Assembly: GCF_014196195.1 (NCBI RefSeq)
Contig: NZ_JACIDF010000002.1
Coordinates: forward strand, 186,001-250,000
Origin: Anoxybacteroides rupiense
Lineage (GTDB): Bacteria; Bacillota; Bacilli; Bacillales; Anoxybacillaceae
DNA: 64,000 nt
Direction: 5' to 3'
Shown: one piece after another, positions 8,451 to 17,424 of the stretch
Numbering within the stretch: the stretch's first letter is position 1
Layout: the number at the start of each line of letters is the position of its first letter
Made by a program: the position numbers and the translations under genes
The notes under the pieces: model-generated
Database searches by the model: none
Told to the model about the DNA's origin: nothing
What the model saw: only the letters and a program-made list of their open reading frames with translations

Positions 8451-8461
8451 GTGCTCTAAAA

Positions 8462-8525
8462 TAAATCTCCCCCACCTGCACTCCGTCAAGAGGGGGAGAC
8501 TTTTCGGTGAATGATGTAAAAATGT
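8462..8525. repeat. Repeat R3, copy 1: GC-rich hairpin with conserved flank
   Basis: TCTCCCCC and GGGGGAGA form a perfect 8-base stem (8466-8499), followed by a flank containing CTTTTCGGTGAATGATGT. The region 46944-47005 has the same stem design and flank, roughly 75% identical by hand count and in the same orientation. The shape recalls terminal hairpins of IS200/IS605-type elements, which is inference. It could also act as a terminator on the plus strand. Confidence 0.55.
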
Positions 8526-8672
8526 TCAGGTGCAGCTATCCTGCAAACACTTCCTATTCGCCAATAAGAAAACGTCATCGATTCCATAAAATCCTATTTC
8601 TATCTTTCCTAATAATCACTATTTTCGTCATGAACATATATTGACGTATATTATAGATAAAAGCAGAAAAAT

Positions 8673-9452
8673 CTAGGCTCTTGGAGCATCTTCAGCTTTG
8701 CACTCAATCGTAATGAGATTCGCTTCAGCAGGCGCTCCAAAACGCAAGGGAATGCGCCTTGTCCCATATCCGTTGCTTATGAACAGAACCGTTTGTTTGA
8801 TTTGTTTCAGCCCCCCTTTTTCCTTAATTCCAAAACGTCCCAAACGAATTTGCCCCCCGTGAGTATGCCCGCTGAGTACAAGCGCAATGCGGTGAGCGGG
8901 ACGAATTTTCCTTTTTATTTCTGGATTATGGCAAGCAATGATGCGGAATGCTTCTTCTTCCACGCCAAACAATGCAGAATCAAGGCGTGCCTTCCTCTTG
9001 CTAACATCATCAATCCCAATCAATGCTACTTTTTCTCCTTCTTTGGACCGAAGCGTAACTGCTCGGTTATCTAGAACATGGATGCCTTCCTGCCGCAAAA
9101 GCGCGTCCAGTCTTTCATAATCCGCTTCATAATCATTATTTCCCCAAACAAAATACGTCGGCGCAATTTGCTTTAAACGCCGTATATTTTCTTTTGTGCG
9201 TGCCAATGGCACCCCTTTTTCTGTCAAATCTCCGCCAATAACAACGATATCTGCCTTCTCCTGCGCTTGCTCAATGATTTTTTTAGACACGCGGCGGCGA
9301 TGAATATCGGAAATAAAAAAGATGGTCAACGCCCGAAAGCTTTTCGGAAAATCGGAAAATGCTACATGTACGTTCACAATCCGATTTCGGTGCGCTTCCC
9401 ACCACATATATGCGACCAAGCCTATACAAAAAAACAGAACGAGCATCATCAT
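8673..9452 (-). CDS. ypbG: Calcineurin-like metallophosphoesterase YpbG, membrane-anchored
   Basis: 259 residues. An N-terminal membrane helix (residues about 2-16) is followed by a phosphoesterase domain with all metal-ligand blocks in order: SDIHR, GGDLTE, GNND, CHNP and SGHTHGGQ. The family uses a two-metal centre to cut phosphate esters; the substrate of YpbG is not known. The topology suggests the catalytic part lies on one face of the membrane next to the anchor. It lies in the ypb cluster between mecB and the next membrane gene, whose stop is 11 bases upstream. Confidence 0.85.
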   Translation of the reverse strand: MMMLVLFFCIGLVAYMWWEAHRNRIVNVHVAFSDFPKSFRALTIFFISDIHRRRVSKKIIEQAQEKADIVVIGGDLTEKGVPLARTKENIRRLKQIAPTYFVWGNNDYEADYERLDALLRQEGIHVLDNRAVTLRSKEGEKVALIGIDDVSKRKARLDSALFGVEEEAFRIIACHNPEIKRKIRPAHRIALVLSGHTHGGQIRLGRFGIKEKGGLKQIKQTVLFISNGYGTRRIPLRFGAPAEANLITIECKAEDAPRA

Positions 9453-9463
9453 AAATTCTTCTC

Positions 9464-9859
9464 CTACAAAAGCTTTTTATACCGATGACCAGATGAAAAA
9501 TCTACCGCTATCATACCATAAACAACAGAAAAAATGAAAAATAAAAGCGATAAGCGTTTATTAAGATGAAACAACCAATAAAAGCTGCCCACTACCGTAT
9601 AACTCGCTAGCCATTCATACCAATTGACGATTTTCCTAATGAAAAGCTGAACCGCCCCTTCCACCATTGTTCGGATGGCCATGGCATTGGCAAGAAAGCC
9701 AATAAAAAAGCAAGCCATTGCCAAAAATGAGTGCAGCGGGCGAAATGTAAAATCAGCCAAAAAATTGACCCAAGTAAACGGAGTCACATCTGGCATCCAG
9801 GAAATCATCAAATAGCCACATACGTAGCCAACCGCCACATAAAAAAGCTGCTGCCGCAT
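9464..9859 (-). CDS. Polytopic membrane protein of unknown function
   Basis: 131 residues with about four hydrophobic segments: near 5-20, a longer stretch at 43-62, one near 85-97 and one near 103-120. The positive loops RKIVNW and HLNKR separate them. I do not recognise a family. It overlaps nothing and lies 11 bases upstream of ypbG on the same strand, so the two are probably cotranscribed. In B. subtilis ypbF and ypbE directly follow ypbG; here this gene and the cotJ operon come between. Confidence 0.6.
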   Translation of the reverse strand: MRQQLFYVAVGYVCGYLMISWMPDVTPFTWVNFLADFTFRPLHSFLAMACFFIGFLANAMAIRTMVEGAVQLFIRKIVNWYEWLASYTVVGSFYWLFHLNKRLSLLFFIFSVVYGMIAVDFSSGHRYKKLL

Positions 9860-9950
9860 CTCATCCCTCCCTATTCTTTACATGTATTCATGAAAAAAGA
9901 AACGTATGCATAAACATAGACTGAAGCTTGATTGTAAAGGAGGCGTATGC

Positions 9951-10181
9951 ATGTTCACTACGCGAAAGCAATACTATCCATATATCAGCCCATTTGACCC
10001 TTGCCCGCCGATCCGTGTCAAAACATATGTGACGGCACCGAATTTGTACCTCGGCTTCCAACCGCCAAACTTGCCGCAATTTTCTCCTCATGAAGCATTA
10101 CAAAAAGGAACGCTTTGGAAGGTATTTTACGATCCTTATTACAGCCCATACGAAATGGCAAACAAGGGTGATTACAAATGA
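9951..10181 (+). CDS. cotJA: Spore coat-associated protein CotJA
   Basis: First gene of the cotJABC operon, expressed in the mother cell under SigE in B. subtilis; CotJA helps place CotJC in the inner coat. 76 residues, proline and tyrosine rich (PFDPCPPI, NLYLGFQPPNLPQF, YDPYYSPYEMA), as is usual. The start is ATG 9951 with AAAGGAGG 7 bases upstream, not the ATG at 9906. Its stop overlaps the cotJB start (ATGA). A SigE-like promoter may lie near GTATTCA (9884-9890) and CATAAACAT (9909-9917), but the spacing is not ideal. Confidence 0.9.
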   Translation: MFTTRKQYYPYISPFDPCPPIRVKTYVTAPNLYLGFQPPNLPQFSPHEALQKGTLWKVFYDPYYSPYEMANKGDYK

Positions 10182-10438
10182 AGCAGCTACCAAAAGAATA
10201 TTATGAGTTGCTTGAACAATTGCAGGCTGTTGATTTTGTGCTTGTTGAATTAACTCTCTACCTTGACACTCATCCAAATGATTATCAAGCCATTCAGCAA
10301 TTTAACCAATTCGCTCAAAAAAGAAAACAATTAAAAAAACAATATGAAGAAACCTATGGCCCTCTCCAGCAATTCGGCAATAGTTATTCGAGCTACCCTT
10401 GGAATTGGGACGATACTCCATGGCCATGGCAAGTGTAA
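10178..10438 (+). CDS. cotJB: Spore coat protein CotJB
   Basis: 86 residues, slightly acidic and helical, with the family's opening (YYELLEQLQAVDFVLVELTLYLD followed by THPND). It is required with CotJA for assembly of CotJC into the coat. Translational coupling to cotJA through the ATGA overlap is visible, and cotJC begins 25 bases after its stop. Confidence 0.9.
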   Translation: MKQLPKEYYELLEQLQAVDFVLVELTLYLDTHPNDYQAIQQFNQFAQKRKQLKKQYEETYGPLQQFGNSYSSYPWNWDDTPWPWQV

Positions 10439-10463
10439 ATGACGAGATCAAGGGGGAAGCAAC

Positions 10464-11033
10464 ATGTGGATTTATGAAAAAAAGTTACAGTATCCCGTGC
10501 GTGTCAGCACATGTAATCCCAAATTAGCGAAATATCTAATTGAGCAATATGGCGGAGCTGATGGCGAGCTTGCGGCCGCTCTTCGCTACTTAAATCAACG
10601 ATACTCTATTCCTGATAAGGTGATTGGATTATTGACTGATATCGGCACAGAGGAGTTTGCCCATTTAGAAATGATCGCCACCATGGTCTACAAATTAACC
10701 AAGGATGCAACCCTTGAACAGTTAAAAGAAGCCGGCTTAGATGCCCACTACGTCAATCACGATCGCGCTCTTTTTTATAACAACGCCGCAGGGGTACCAT
10801 GGACAGCCGCCTATATTCAAGCAAAAGGCGATCCAATCGCTGATTTATACGAGGATATCGCGGCCGAAGAAAAAGCAAGGGCGACCTATCAATGGATTAT
10901 TAATATGAGCGACGACCCTGATTTAAATGATGGTTTGCGGTTTTTACGCGAGCGAGAAATCGTTCATGCTCAGCGATTCCGTGAAGCGGTTGAAATTTTA
11001 AAAGAAGAGCGTGACCGCAAAAAGATTTTTTAA
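10464..11033 (+). CDS. cotJC: Spore coat protein CotJC, manganese-catalase family
   Basis: 189 residues. Ferritin-like four-helix protein related to Mn-catalases; the metal ligands are visible as Glu and EFAHLEM in the first half and EEKARATYQWI and REREIVHAQRF in the second. It may protect the spore coat from peroxide, although in spores it is mainly a structural inner-coat protein. It is the last gene of the operon and has an AAGGGGGAAG site before ATG 10464. A terminator follows at 11082. Confidence 0.92.
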   Translation: MWIYEKKLQYPVRVSTCNPKLAKYLIEQYGGADGELAAALRYLNQRYSIPDKVIGLLTDIGTEEFAHLEMIATMVYKLTKDATLEQLKEAGLDAHYVNHDRALFYNNAAGVPWTAAYIQAKGDPIADLYEDIAAEEKARATYQWIINMSDDPDLNDGLRFLREREIVHAQRFREAVEILKEERDRKKIF

Positions 11034-11081
11034 TAACGGCAGGACGTGCAAAAAAATCCGTTTGCTTTTCGAAGGACTGAG

Positions 11082-11113
11082 AATAGCTGAATGATCGCCT
11101 CATTCAGCTATTT
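11082..11113. terminator. Bidirectional terminator after cotJC
   Basis: AATAGCTGAATGA pairs with TCATTCAGCTATT around TCGCC, followed by TT on the plus strand and matching runs on the minus strand. It overlaps the last codons of the leftward ypbF-like gene. Confidence 0.85.
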
Positions 11114-11550
11114 TCATAAAATAAGTTAATATCATATTTCGCTTTCATCATTTCAAACCATTTATGCCGTTCCTTCCACTCCTCCTCATTTTTCCATAAT
11201 TCAGCACTTTTTTGAATAATTTCACAGCGCAGCAAATGAAATTCCTCTTCTGCTTTCTCACATTTGTTCTTGTAAAATGATATAGCCCAATACAACGTAA
11301 ACAAAAGCAATAAAGCATATAAGTGCTCTACTTTTCCAAAAAACTGTGTCATCACATTAGCAACCGTACCGCCCAAAGGCGCGATCTCCCATATAATATA
11401 TATAAAAAACAATATAAATCCGATACTTGTCACGATTTGTAGCATTTTCACTTTTTGTTTGAATTTCTCCCATTTTTCTTTTTTTTCAATCACTCCGAGC
11501 AGCATTTGCTTTGTTACTTCGTCCTTTAGTCCCGAAAGCCATTCATCCAC
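11104..11550 (-). CDS. YpbF-like membrane protein (probably DUF2663)
   Basis: 148 residues: a charged N-terminus with KKEKWEKFKQKVK, two hydrophobic helices (about 36-57 and 75-90), and a Lys/Glu-rich C-terminal coiled-coil-like tail. Length and position next to ypbE match B. subtilis YpbF (147 residues), so I assign it by synteny more than by sequence. The function is unknown. It is separated from ypbE by a terminator. Confidence 0.6.
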   Translation of the reverse strand: MDEWLSGLKDEVTKQMLLGVIEKKEKWEKFKQKVKMLQIVTSIGFILFFIYIIWEIAPLGGTVANVMTQFFGKVEHLYALLLLFTLYWAISFYKNKCEKAEEEFHLLRCEIIQKSAELWKNEEEWKERHKWFEMMKAKYDINLFYENS

Positions 11551-11616
11551 GGCAACCGTTCCCCTTTAACTAAATGGTTACTTCCATCTTATGTACAAGC
11601 ACAATAAAATAGAACA

Positions 11617-11645
11617 AAAAAAGAGACGATATTCGTCCCTTCATT
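11617..11645 (-). terminator. ypbE terminator
   Basis: Minus-strand stem GGGACGAA/TTCGTCTC around TA, then a run of seven T. It begins at the ypbE stop codon. Confidence 0.82.
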
Positions 11646-12219
11646 TTAATGAAATATTGGGGATTTGCAAAACCTGTCCTTTATGGAGCTGTGAGGTTTG
11701 GAGATGGTTCCATTTTTTAATAATCTCCATTCCTTTTTCCGTTTTGTAGTAATCCATCGCAATGCTAAAAAGCGTCTCGTTTTCTTTGACGACATGCGTC
11801 GTGACTTGCGGTTTTTCCTGCTTTTTCTCTGCGGCTTCAGAGTTCTCTGTATCGGACTTTACGATCGTCTTCTGCTGTGTTGGCCGCTTTGGTATTTTCT
11901 CGCTTTCGCTTTGCTCTCTTTCAATATCAATCGGCTCGTAGCTGCTGCTTGTTTGCACCGTGACGACAGGCAAGTCATCATCATACAGATGATGGACAAT
12001 TAAAATCGTAACAGGTAAAAGAATAAAAAATACGAATAATAGCCGGATCAGCGGATATTTGATTTTCCATTTTCTTTTTTTCTTCTTTTGTTTCGTCCGT
12101 TTCCGTTTATGTACTTCACTGCGAGACGGGAGAGCAAGCACATCCATTTTTTTTTCAGGCTGCCTCCAATCATTGGTTTGCTGACGCAACAGCTCAGCTT
12201 GGTCATAAGCATGCTTCAA
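11641..12219 (-). CDS. ypbE: LysM-domain membrane protein YpbE
   Basis: 192 residues. The layout is a basic cytosolic N-terminus (KRKRTKQKKKKRKWK at about 38-52), one membrane helix (about 57-77), a Ser/Glu/Lys-rich linker, and a C-terminal LysM (VKENETLFSIAMDYY to GQVLQIP) that would bind peptidoglycan outside the membrane. It starts 11 bases after ypbD on the same strand and ends in a terminator, so ypbB-recQ-ypbD-ypbE look like one operon. Confidence 0.8.
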   Translation of the reverse strand: MKHAYDQAELLRQQTNDWRQPEKKMDVLALPSRSEVHKRKRTKQKKKKRKWKIKYPLIRLLFVFFILLPVTILIVHHLYDDDLPVVTVQTSSSYEPIDIEREQSESEKIPKRPTQQKTIVKSDTENSEAAEKKQEKPQVTTHVVKENETLFSIAMDYYKTEKGMEIIKKWNHLQTSQLHKGQVLQIPNISLK

Positions 12220-12230
12220 TATTGTTCACC

Positions 12231-12821
12231 TCAATCCTCTGGATGCTTCGCTTGAAGATAGTCAAGGCGAATATGAACAGCCAGCACAAAATTAATGAAA
12301 AAATGGGCGGAAATGGTGACCCAAAGAATTCCGGTCCAAGCATAAAGATAGCCGAGAAAAAAGCTTAGCAGCATCACCATGATAAACGAAAACCATTTTG
12401 CCAAATAACGAACATGTAAAACAGCAAAAATAAGGCTTGCTGCCAATAAGCCGAAGCGTGTCTGAAGGACCCCTCGAAACAGCCATTCCTCAGTAAAAGC
12501 GATCACAAGGCATAGCCAAAGCAAGTGAGGAAGTGAACGAGTTTGAAACAGCTTCTCATTAATGCCTCCATCGTCATACCACTCTTTTGGCAAATAACGA
12601 AGCAGCAAAAACTCAAGCGCCAGTACCAGAAGCGCGCCACCGCCCCCGTATAAAACAACTGTCGCGGTCTCCCAGCGCCACATTCGTTCGAATGACGTCC
12701 CATCCAACAAAAACCAGCCTAACCCGCTGGAAATAATGAGGAGCAGCCCTTGCGTCACATATAAATGACGCAGTACTTCTCGATCACTCATGGTTTGAAT
12801 TTGTTTACTTTGTCTGCTCAT
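12231..12821 (-). CDS. ypbD: CPBP-family intramembrane protease YpbD
   Basis: 196 residues, with about six hydrophobic helices. The CAAX-protease/bacteriocin-processing signature is complete: EEWLFRG, then the FAVLH block, then HFFINF. Such proteins are intramembrane glutamic proteases or processing factors; the YpbD substrate is not known. ATG 12821 has GGGGAG 6 bases upstream and starts inside the last codons of recQ (17-base overlap), which indicates translational coupling. Confidence 0.82.
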   Translation of the reverse strand: MSRQSKQIQTMSDREVLRHLYVTQGLLLIISSGLGWFLLDGTSFERMWRWETATVVLYGGGGALLVLALEFLLLRYLPKEWYDDGGINEKLFQTRSLPHLLWLCLVIAFTEEWLFRGVLQTRFGLLAASLIFAVLHVRYLAKWFSFIMVMLLSFFLGYLYAWTGILWVTISAHFFINFVLAVHIRLDYLQAKHPED

Positions 12822-14310
12822 GAAGGCTCCCCATTTCAAAAAACATTCGCTGCAGTTCTTTTTGCCAGCTGTGGAACGTCCATGTGTCTTCGTTCTGCGC
12901 TGCACGTTTTTCATAGTGATGAAGCGAAAAACCGCATATGTCACAGCACATGCTTGGCTTTTGTACAAGCCGCTGATCAAAATACGATAAAAGCTGTTGG
13001 CGGCGGCACGAGGAATGGAACAGCCATTTCAGCATTTGCTGTAGCTTTTTTTGCTTCCATCTCCTTCTCGCCTCGATCATTTGTAATATGTTCGCTTCCA
13101 CCTTGTCAAGGTTCTGCGAAGCTAGTTGCTCGCTTTCAAACATGTACTGCAAAATTCGCCATTGCGTGTCGCTCAGACCTAGCATCGTACTAGGTACCTG
13201 CGAAGACCATTCAGGTTCTGAAAATCTCTTATGCTCTATAAACAACCGAATTTGTTCACGAGCTGGCAGCTCTGTTTCTATAAGTGATTGTACCATTTCC
13301 TCATCGCCATGGGTATACAGTAAAATCGCAACACTATTTTTCCCATCTCGGCCTGCTCGTCCAATTTCTTGCATGTACGCTTCTATTTGCCCGGGCAAAT
13401 GAAAATGAATCACATAACGAACATTTTCTTTGTTTACGCCCATTCCAAAAGCACTTGTACAGCAGACGAGCTGCAGTTGATCGCACAAAAACTGTTGTTG
13501 AATAAGCATGCGCTGCTCCGCATCCATTCCTCCATGATAATAAGCCACCTTCTCCATTCCTTCCCCCTGCAGTTTGCGGGCAAGGACCTCGGCCCATTGC
13601 CGGCTTGAAACATAGATCATTCCTGGGCCTTGCAATATTTTTACATAATGAAATATCCTCTCTATTTTTTCTTCAACGGATGAAACACACTCCACCTTCA
13701 TCGCAATATTCGGACGATCGACAGGATGAATGTGCAGCTGTGCCTGCTTCAGCTGCAATGTAGCTAAAATATCATTTATAACTTCAGGAGGTGCTGTAGC
13801 CGTTAATGCTAAACAAGGCGGATTTCCAAGTTGATGGCGAATATGGCCAAGCTTCAAAAAATCAGGACGGAAATCATGCCCCCACTGTGAAATACAGTGA
13901 GCTTCATCCACAACAAATAAAGAGATTCCCGCTTTCTGTAAGGCTTCTATCCATTTTGGTGATTGCAATATTTCTGGAGATGCATAAATGAAGCGAAATG
14001 GGCGCAAATCGGTCAGCGCCGCCTGCTTCAAACTGCTTGCTAGAAAGCTATTAATCGCAATCACTCTCTTTTCCCCGCGCTTTCGTAGCTGCTGCACTTG
14101 ATCCTCCATCAATGAAACAAGCGGAGAAATAATTAAAATACGACCAGAAAAAATATAACCAGGAAGCTGATAGCAAAGCGATTTCCCCCCGCCTGTTGGC
14201 AGCATCGCCAATACATCGTTTCCTTTCAAAACATCTTCGATAATTTCTTTTTGTCCCGGTCGAAACGAACGATAACCAAACGCTTTCTCCAATAATTGTT
14301 CAAGATTCAC
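12805..14310 (-). CDS. recQ: RecQ-family ATP-dependent DNA helicase (RecS type)
   Basis: 3'-5' DNA helicase, 501 residues. Helicase motifs run in order: Walker [12 protein letters not shown] (about 40-50), [17 protein letters not shown] (DEAH box and aromatic-rich loop), the [12 protein letters not shown] block, and [10 protein letters not shown]. The C-terminus has a zinc-binding cysteine set ([12 protein letters not shown], then MCCDICGFS) but no HRDC domain, as in the short B. subtilis RecS rather than RecQ. It overlaps ypbB by 11 bases upstream and ypbD by 17 bases downstream. YpbB carries a helix-turn-helix type tail, and the two probably act together. Confidence 0.9.
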   Translation of the reverse strand: MNLEQLLEKAFGYRSFRPGQKEIIEDVLKGNDVLAMLPTGGGKSLCYQLPGYIFSGRILIISPLVSLMEDQVQQLRKRGEKRVIAINSFLASSLKQAALTDLRPFRFIYASPEILQSPKWIEALQKAGISLFVVDEAHCISQWGHDFRPDFLKLGHIRHQLGNPPCLALTATAPPEVINDILATLQLKQAQLHIHPVDRPNIAMKVECVSSVEEKIERIFHYVKILQGPGMIYVSSRQWAEVLARKLQGEGMEKVAYYHGGMDAEQRMLIQQQFLCDQLQLVCCTSAFGMGVNKENVRYVIHFHLPGQIEAYMQEIGRAGRDGKNSVAILLYTHGDEEMVQSLIETELPAREQIRLFIEHKRFSEPEWSSQVPSTMLGLSDTQWRILQYMFESEQLASQNLDKVEANILQMIEARRRWKQKKLQQMLKWLFHSSCRRQQLLSYFDQRLVQKPSMCCDICGFSLHHYEKRAAQNEDTWTFHSWQKELQRMFFEMGSLHEQTK

Positions 14311-15361
14311 CAGCTTCCCCTGCCTTTGCCAAGATCAACCGAATTTCAAAATAGCTGACATGATCTCCAACAGCCTCACGGATTTTTCTTAATTGTTTGG
14401 TTCCCAGTTCTTTTGTTGCTTTCATAACGTTTCTTCTCGTTTTTTCATCAACAAATGGTTCAATCGAAAAACCGGGAACATTCGCAGCAATTTCCACAAT
14501 ATGATCTTCAATTGTACTCCGTTTTAATCCACGAATCCGGGCTATTTCTTCAATATCCTTTTGACTTTGCAGCCACTCATACGTTTTTTGCGCCGATCGC
14601 GTCAACGAAACAGGAGAAACGAGATCGCGCGCTAATGCGTGCAAAATCGGAAAGGAAGCGGCATCACGCACCAGCCTTTCCATCATATAGTGAAGAACAT
14701 GCTGGAGCATAAGCTGAATGTAAAGCGAATCTTTGTTGAAGAAAGCGGCTAACTGCTCATTTGTCCAGCCAATCCGTTCAAAGCTGGTAAGCCGTAGCGT
14801 TAACATCTCCGCCTCTTCATCCGACAGCGCTGTAAGCAGATCCACCAGCTCGTTATACAAAGCATGCGCCCATTCAGAAGCTGTTCGTTTTTGTGAAAAT
14901 ATGTATCTCTTTACCCATTCAAATGTTGCTTCATGTCGATGAATCGGTTCAAATCGGCATTTATGAACAAGGTTAGAAATTGTCTGCACAAAAAGCGACA
15001 GCCGGTACCAAAATAATGTATCTACCGAATGATATAAAAATCCATTTAAGTGCTGCAAAAAACGAGCAGAGGGGAGCCAACGTTCAAGCTGCTCGTCACC
15101 TTTTTCTGTTAATACATAGGAGCGGTCACCGACAAGTGAGAGACATTGGTCGGTCATAAGCTCTGCAGCCGCCTTCTCAAGCTCGTACCCGGAAACATCC
15201 TTATATGCTCCAAATAATTTCTCTAGTCGGAACCATTTGCTATCTTGCAGCGTTTGCGCTGATTTCTTTCCTGAAAGTAAATGGTAAACAGCCGATAGAG
15301 AACGTTCACCGTTAAAACGCTGTAAACAAAATAAAAGAAGAAAATGCAAGGTCCTATCCAT
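14300..15361 (-). CDS. ypbB: YpbB, partner gene of RecQ/RecS with C-terminal HTH-like domain
   Basis: 353 residues. No enzyme motif is seen. The C-terminal 90 residues contain a helix-turn-helix like run ([21 protein letters not shown]), which matches the HTH_40 type domain found at the ends of RecQ helicases in other bacteria. This suggests that the helicase and its DNA-binding tail are split into two genes here. The stop overlaps the recQ start by 11 bases. The start at 15361 follows a possible GAGGCGATG site; a shorter start is possible. Confidence 0.75.
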   Translation of the reverse strand: MDRTLHFLLLFCLQRFNGERSLSAVYHLLSGKKSAQTLQDSKWFRLEKLFGAYKDVSGYELEKAAAELMTDQCLSLVGDRSYVLTEKGDEQLERWLPSARFLQHLNGFLYHSVDTLFWYRLSLFVQTISNLVHKCRFEPIHRHEATFEWVKRYIFSQKRTASEWAHALYNELVDLLTALSDEEAEMLTLRLTSFERIGWTNEQLAAFFNKDSLYIQLMLQHVLHYMMERLVRDAASFPILHALARDLVSPVSLTRSAQKTYEWLQSQKDIEEIARIRGLKRSTIEDHIVEIAANVPGFSIEPFVDEKTRRNVMKATKELGTKQLRKIREAVGDHVSYFEIRLILAKAGEAGES

Positions 15362-16213
<852 letters not shown>

Positions 16214-16219
16214 GTCCCC

Positions 16220-16258
16220 ATCCCCCTCTCTTGAACAAGGTAAGAGGGGGATTTTATT
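16220..16258 (+). terminator. fer terminator
   Basis: ATCCCCCTCT pairs perfectly with AGAGGGGGAT around a 13-base loop, followed by TTTATTTGC, starting 6 bases after the fer stop. Confidence 0.88.
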
Positions 16259-16417
16259 TGCTTTTCGTAGTGCCATCGGCTTGAACTCAACAAACCAGCA
16301 CATTGGAACAAATCCTTTCGTTTAGAGATAGGAGATGGATCGGTGAATGTGTTCAATATCCATTCATCATTCGTGGCGCCAGATCCAACCGATTCCCTTA
16401 TTGGCTATATATTTAAA

Positions 16418-16444
16418 TGAATGGTATCTGTAAAAGCCCGTGGT
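16418..16444 (+). repeat. Repeat R2, copy 1
   Basis: GAATGGTATCTGTAAAAGCC followed by CGTGGTCAAAAG. Copy 2 at 39347-39378 reads GAATGGCATCTGCAAAAGCC followed by AATGGTTGAAAA. Both are preceded by CTATATA-like sequence. About 80% identity by hand count. Confidence 0.5.
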
Positions 16445-16562
16445 CAAAAGGCGAGGGGGGTGACTTGTCACGGCCACACTTTGGCGTGACCGAGCGCCAA
16501 CTATCGACTGTCATACAAGAGCAATGTTTGAAAGATCAAGTTGTATCGATCATCACGGCTAA

Positions 16563-16586
16563 TAATGCCCAACTAGCTCCACGAGT
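16563..16586 (-). repeat. Repeat R1, core copy E
   Basis: The minus strand reads ACTCGTGGAGCTAGTTGGGC then ATTA, matching copies A and B at most positions. Confidence 0.55.
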
Positions 16587-16675
16587 AATGAATAGATTCA
16601 TAGACTATATCATATGGATATGAGAGCTGTTTGCAAGAAACGAGCTTTCAGCATCCACTCAGCACCACAGGCATA

Positions 16676-16705
16676 TTGCTATATTTTGCTACTGTGTTTT
16701 ATAAT
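16676..16705 (+). promoter_or_regulatory. SigA promoter of ppa
   Basis: TTGCTA (16676-16681), 18 bases, TATAAT (16700-16705), 35 bases upstream of the ppa start. Confidence 0.7.
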
Positions 16706-16740
16706 AGAAGCGCATACATACAAGAAGGAGGAAATGTGTC

Positions 16741-17241
16741 ATGTCGTTTGAAAACAAAGTAGTAGAAGCGTTTATCGAAATTCCGACAGGCAGTCAAAAC
16801 AAATATGAATTTGATAAAGAGCGCGGCATCTTTAAACTAGATCGTGTATTATTCTCTCCAATGTTTTATCCAGCAGAATATGGTTATTTAGAGAATACGC
16901 TTGCTCTTGATGGCGATCCGCTTGATATTTTAGTCATCACAACCAATCCGACCTTCCCTGGCTGCGTTATTGATACTCGCGTCATCGGTTACTTAAATAT
17001 GGTAGACAGTGGAGAAGAAGATGCTAAACTCATCGGTGTCCCTGTCGAAGATCCTCGTTTCGACGAAGTTCGCAGCATCGAAGACCTCCCGCAGCATAAA
17101 TTAAAAGAAATCGCTCACTTCTTTGAACGCTACAAAGATTTACAGGGCAAGCGAACAGAGATCGGCACTTGGGAAGGTCCAGAAGCTGCGGCTAAGCTAA
17201 TTGAAGAGTGCATCGCCCGCTACCAAGAAACAAAAAAATAA
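16741..17241 (+). CDS. ppa: Inorganic pyrophosphatase, family I (soluble)
   Basis: Hydrolyses pyrophosphate to two phosphates, pulling biosynthetic reactions forward; hexameric Mg2+ enzyme. 166 residues with the family I blocks NKYEFDKE, YPAEYGYLENT and the metal-binding aspartates in DGDPLDILV, then DAKLIGVP. B. subtilis uses an unrelated family II enzyme instead, while Geobacillus-type bacilli have this family I form. AAGGAGGA sits 8 bases before the ATG. Monocistronic with its own promoter and terminator. Confidence 0.95.
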   Translation: MSFENKVVEAFIEIPTGSQNKYEFDKERGIFKLDRVLFSPMFYPAEYGYLENTLALDGDPLDILVITTNPTFPGCVIDTRVIGYLNMVDSGEEDAKLIGVPVEDPRFDEVRSIEDLPQHKLKEIAHFFERYKDLQGKRTEIGTWEGPEAAAKLIEECIARYQETKK

Positions 17242-17253
17242 ATCCATCACTTG

Positions 17254-17290
17254 AGAAGCCAAGCGGAAAGCATCCGCTTGGCTTTCCTTT
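17254..17290 (+). terminator. ppa terminator
   Basis: AAGCCAAGCGGA pairs with TCCGCTTGGCTT around AAAGC, followed by TCCTTTTT. Confidence 0.9.
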
Positions 17291-17352
17291 TTAGCAAATT
17301 CCGAACATTTCTTATAAAAACGCTTACATTTGTATGACTTCTTGATATTTCG

Positions 17353-17381
17353 TTGACAGACTATTTCTCCTATGATAAATT
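17353..17381 (+). promoter_or_regulatory. Probable SigA promoter of serA
   Basis: TTGACA (17353-17358), 17 bases, TAAATT (17376-17381), about 43 bases before the serA start. Confidence 0.6.
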
Positions 17382-17424
17382 ATCAGAAATTCAGAATTGT
17401 TGTTCCTGAAAGGAGTGCATCATT

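Larger units (their letters stand above)
8063..8672. other. Intergenic region without a credible gene; holds repeats R1 (copy B) and R3 (copy 1)
   Basis: About 600 bases between ypbG and mecB. Short frames on both strands have no ribosome sites and no recognisable domain. R1 core and tail lie at 8381-8450, and a hairpin plus flank (R3) at 8462-8525. The first 100 bases probably hold the mecB promoter, but I do not see a convincing one. Confidence 0.6.
16259..16675. other. Intergenic region without a gene; holds repeats R1 and R2
   Basis: About 420 bases between fer and the ppa promoter. R2 copy 1 lies at 16418-16444, an inverted R1 core at 16563-16586, and a partial R1-like TCGTGGCGCCAG at 16371-16382 in the opposite orientation. 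A GTCACG/CGTGAC hairpin lies near 16467-16490. The frame 16417-16623 has no ribosome site and no known domain. Confidence 0.55.

Noticed and set aside
16417-16623. A 68-codon rightward frame covering R1 and R2 pieces
   Set aside because: No ribosome site; the matching repeat copies elsewhere are not open in the corresponding frame.
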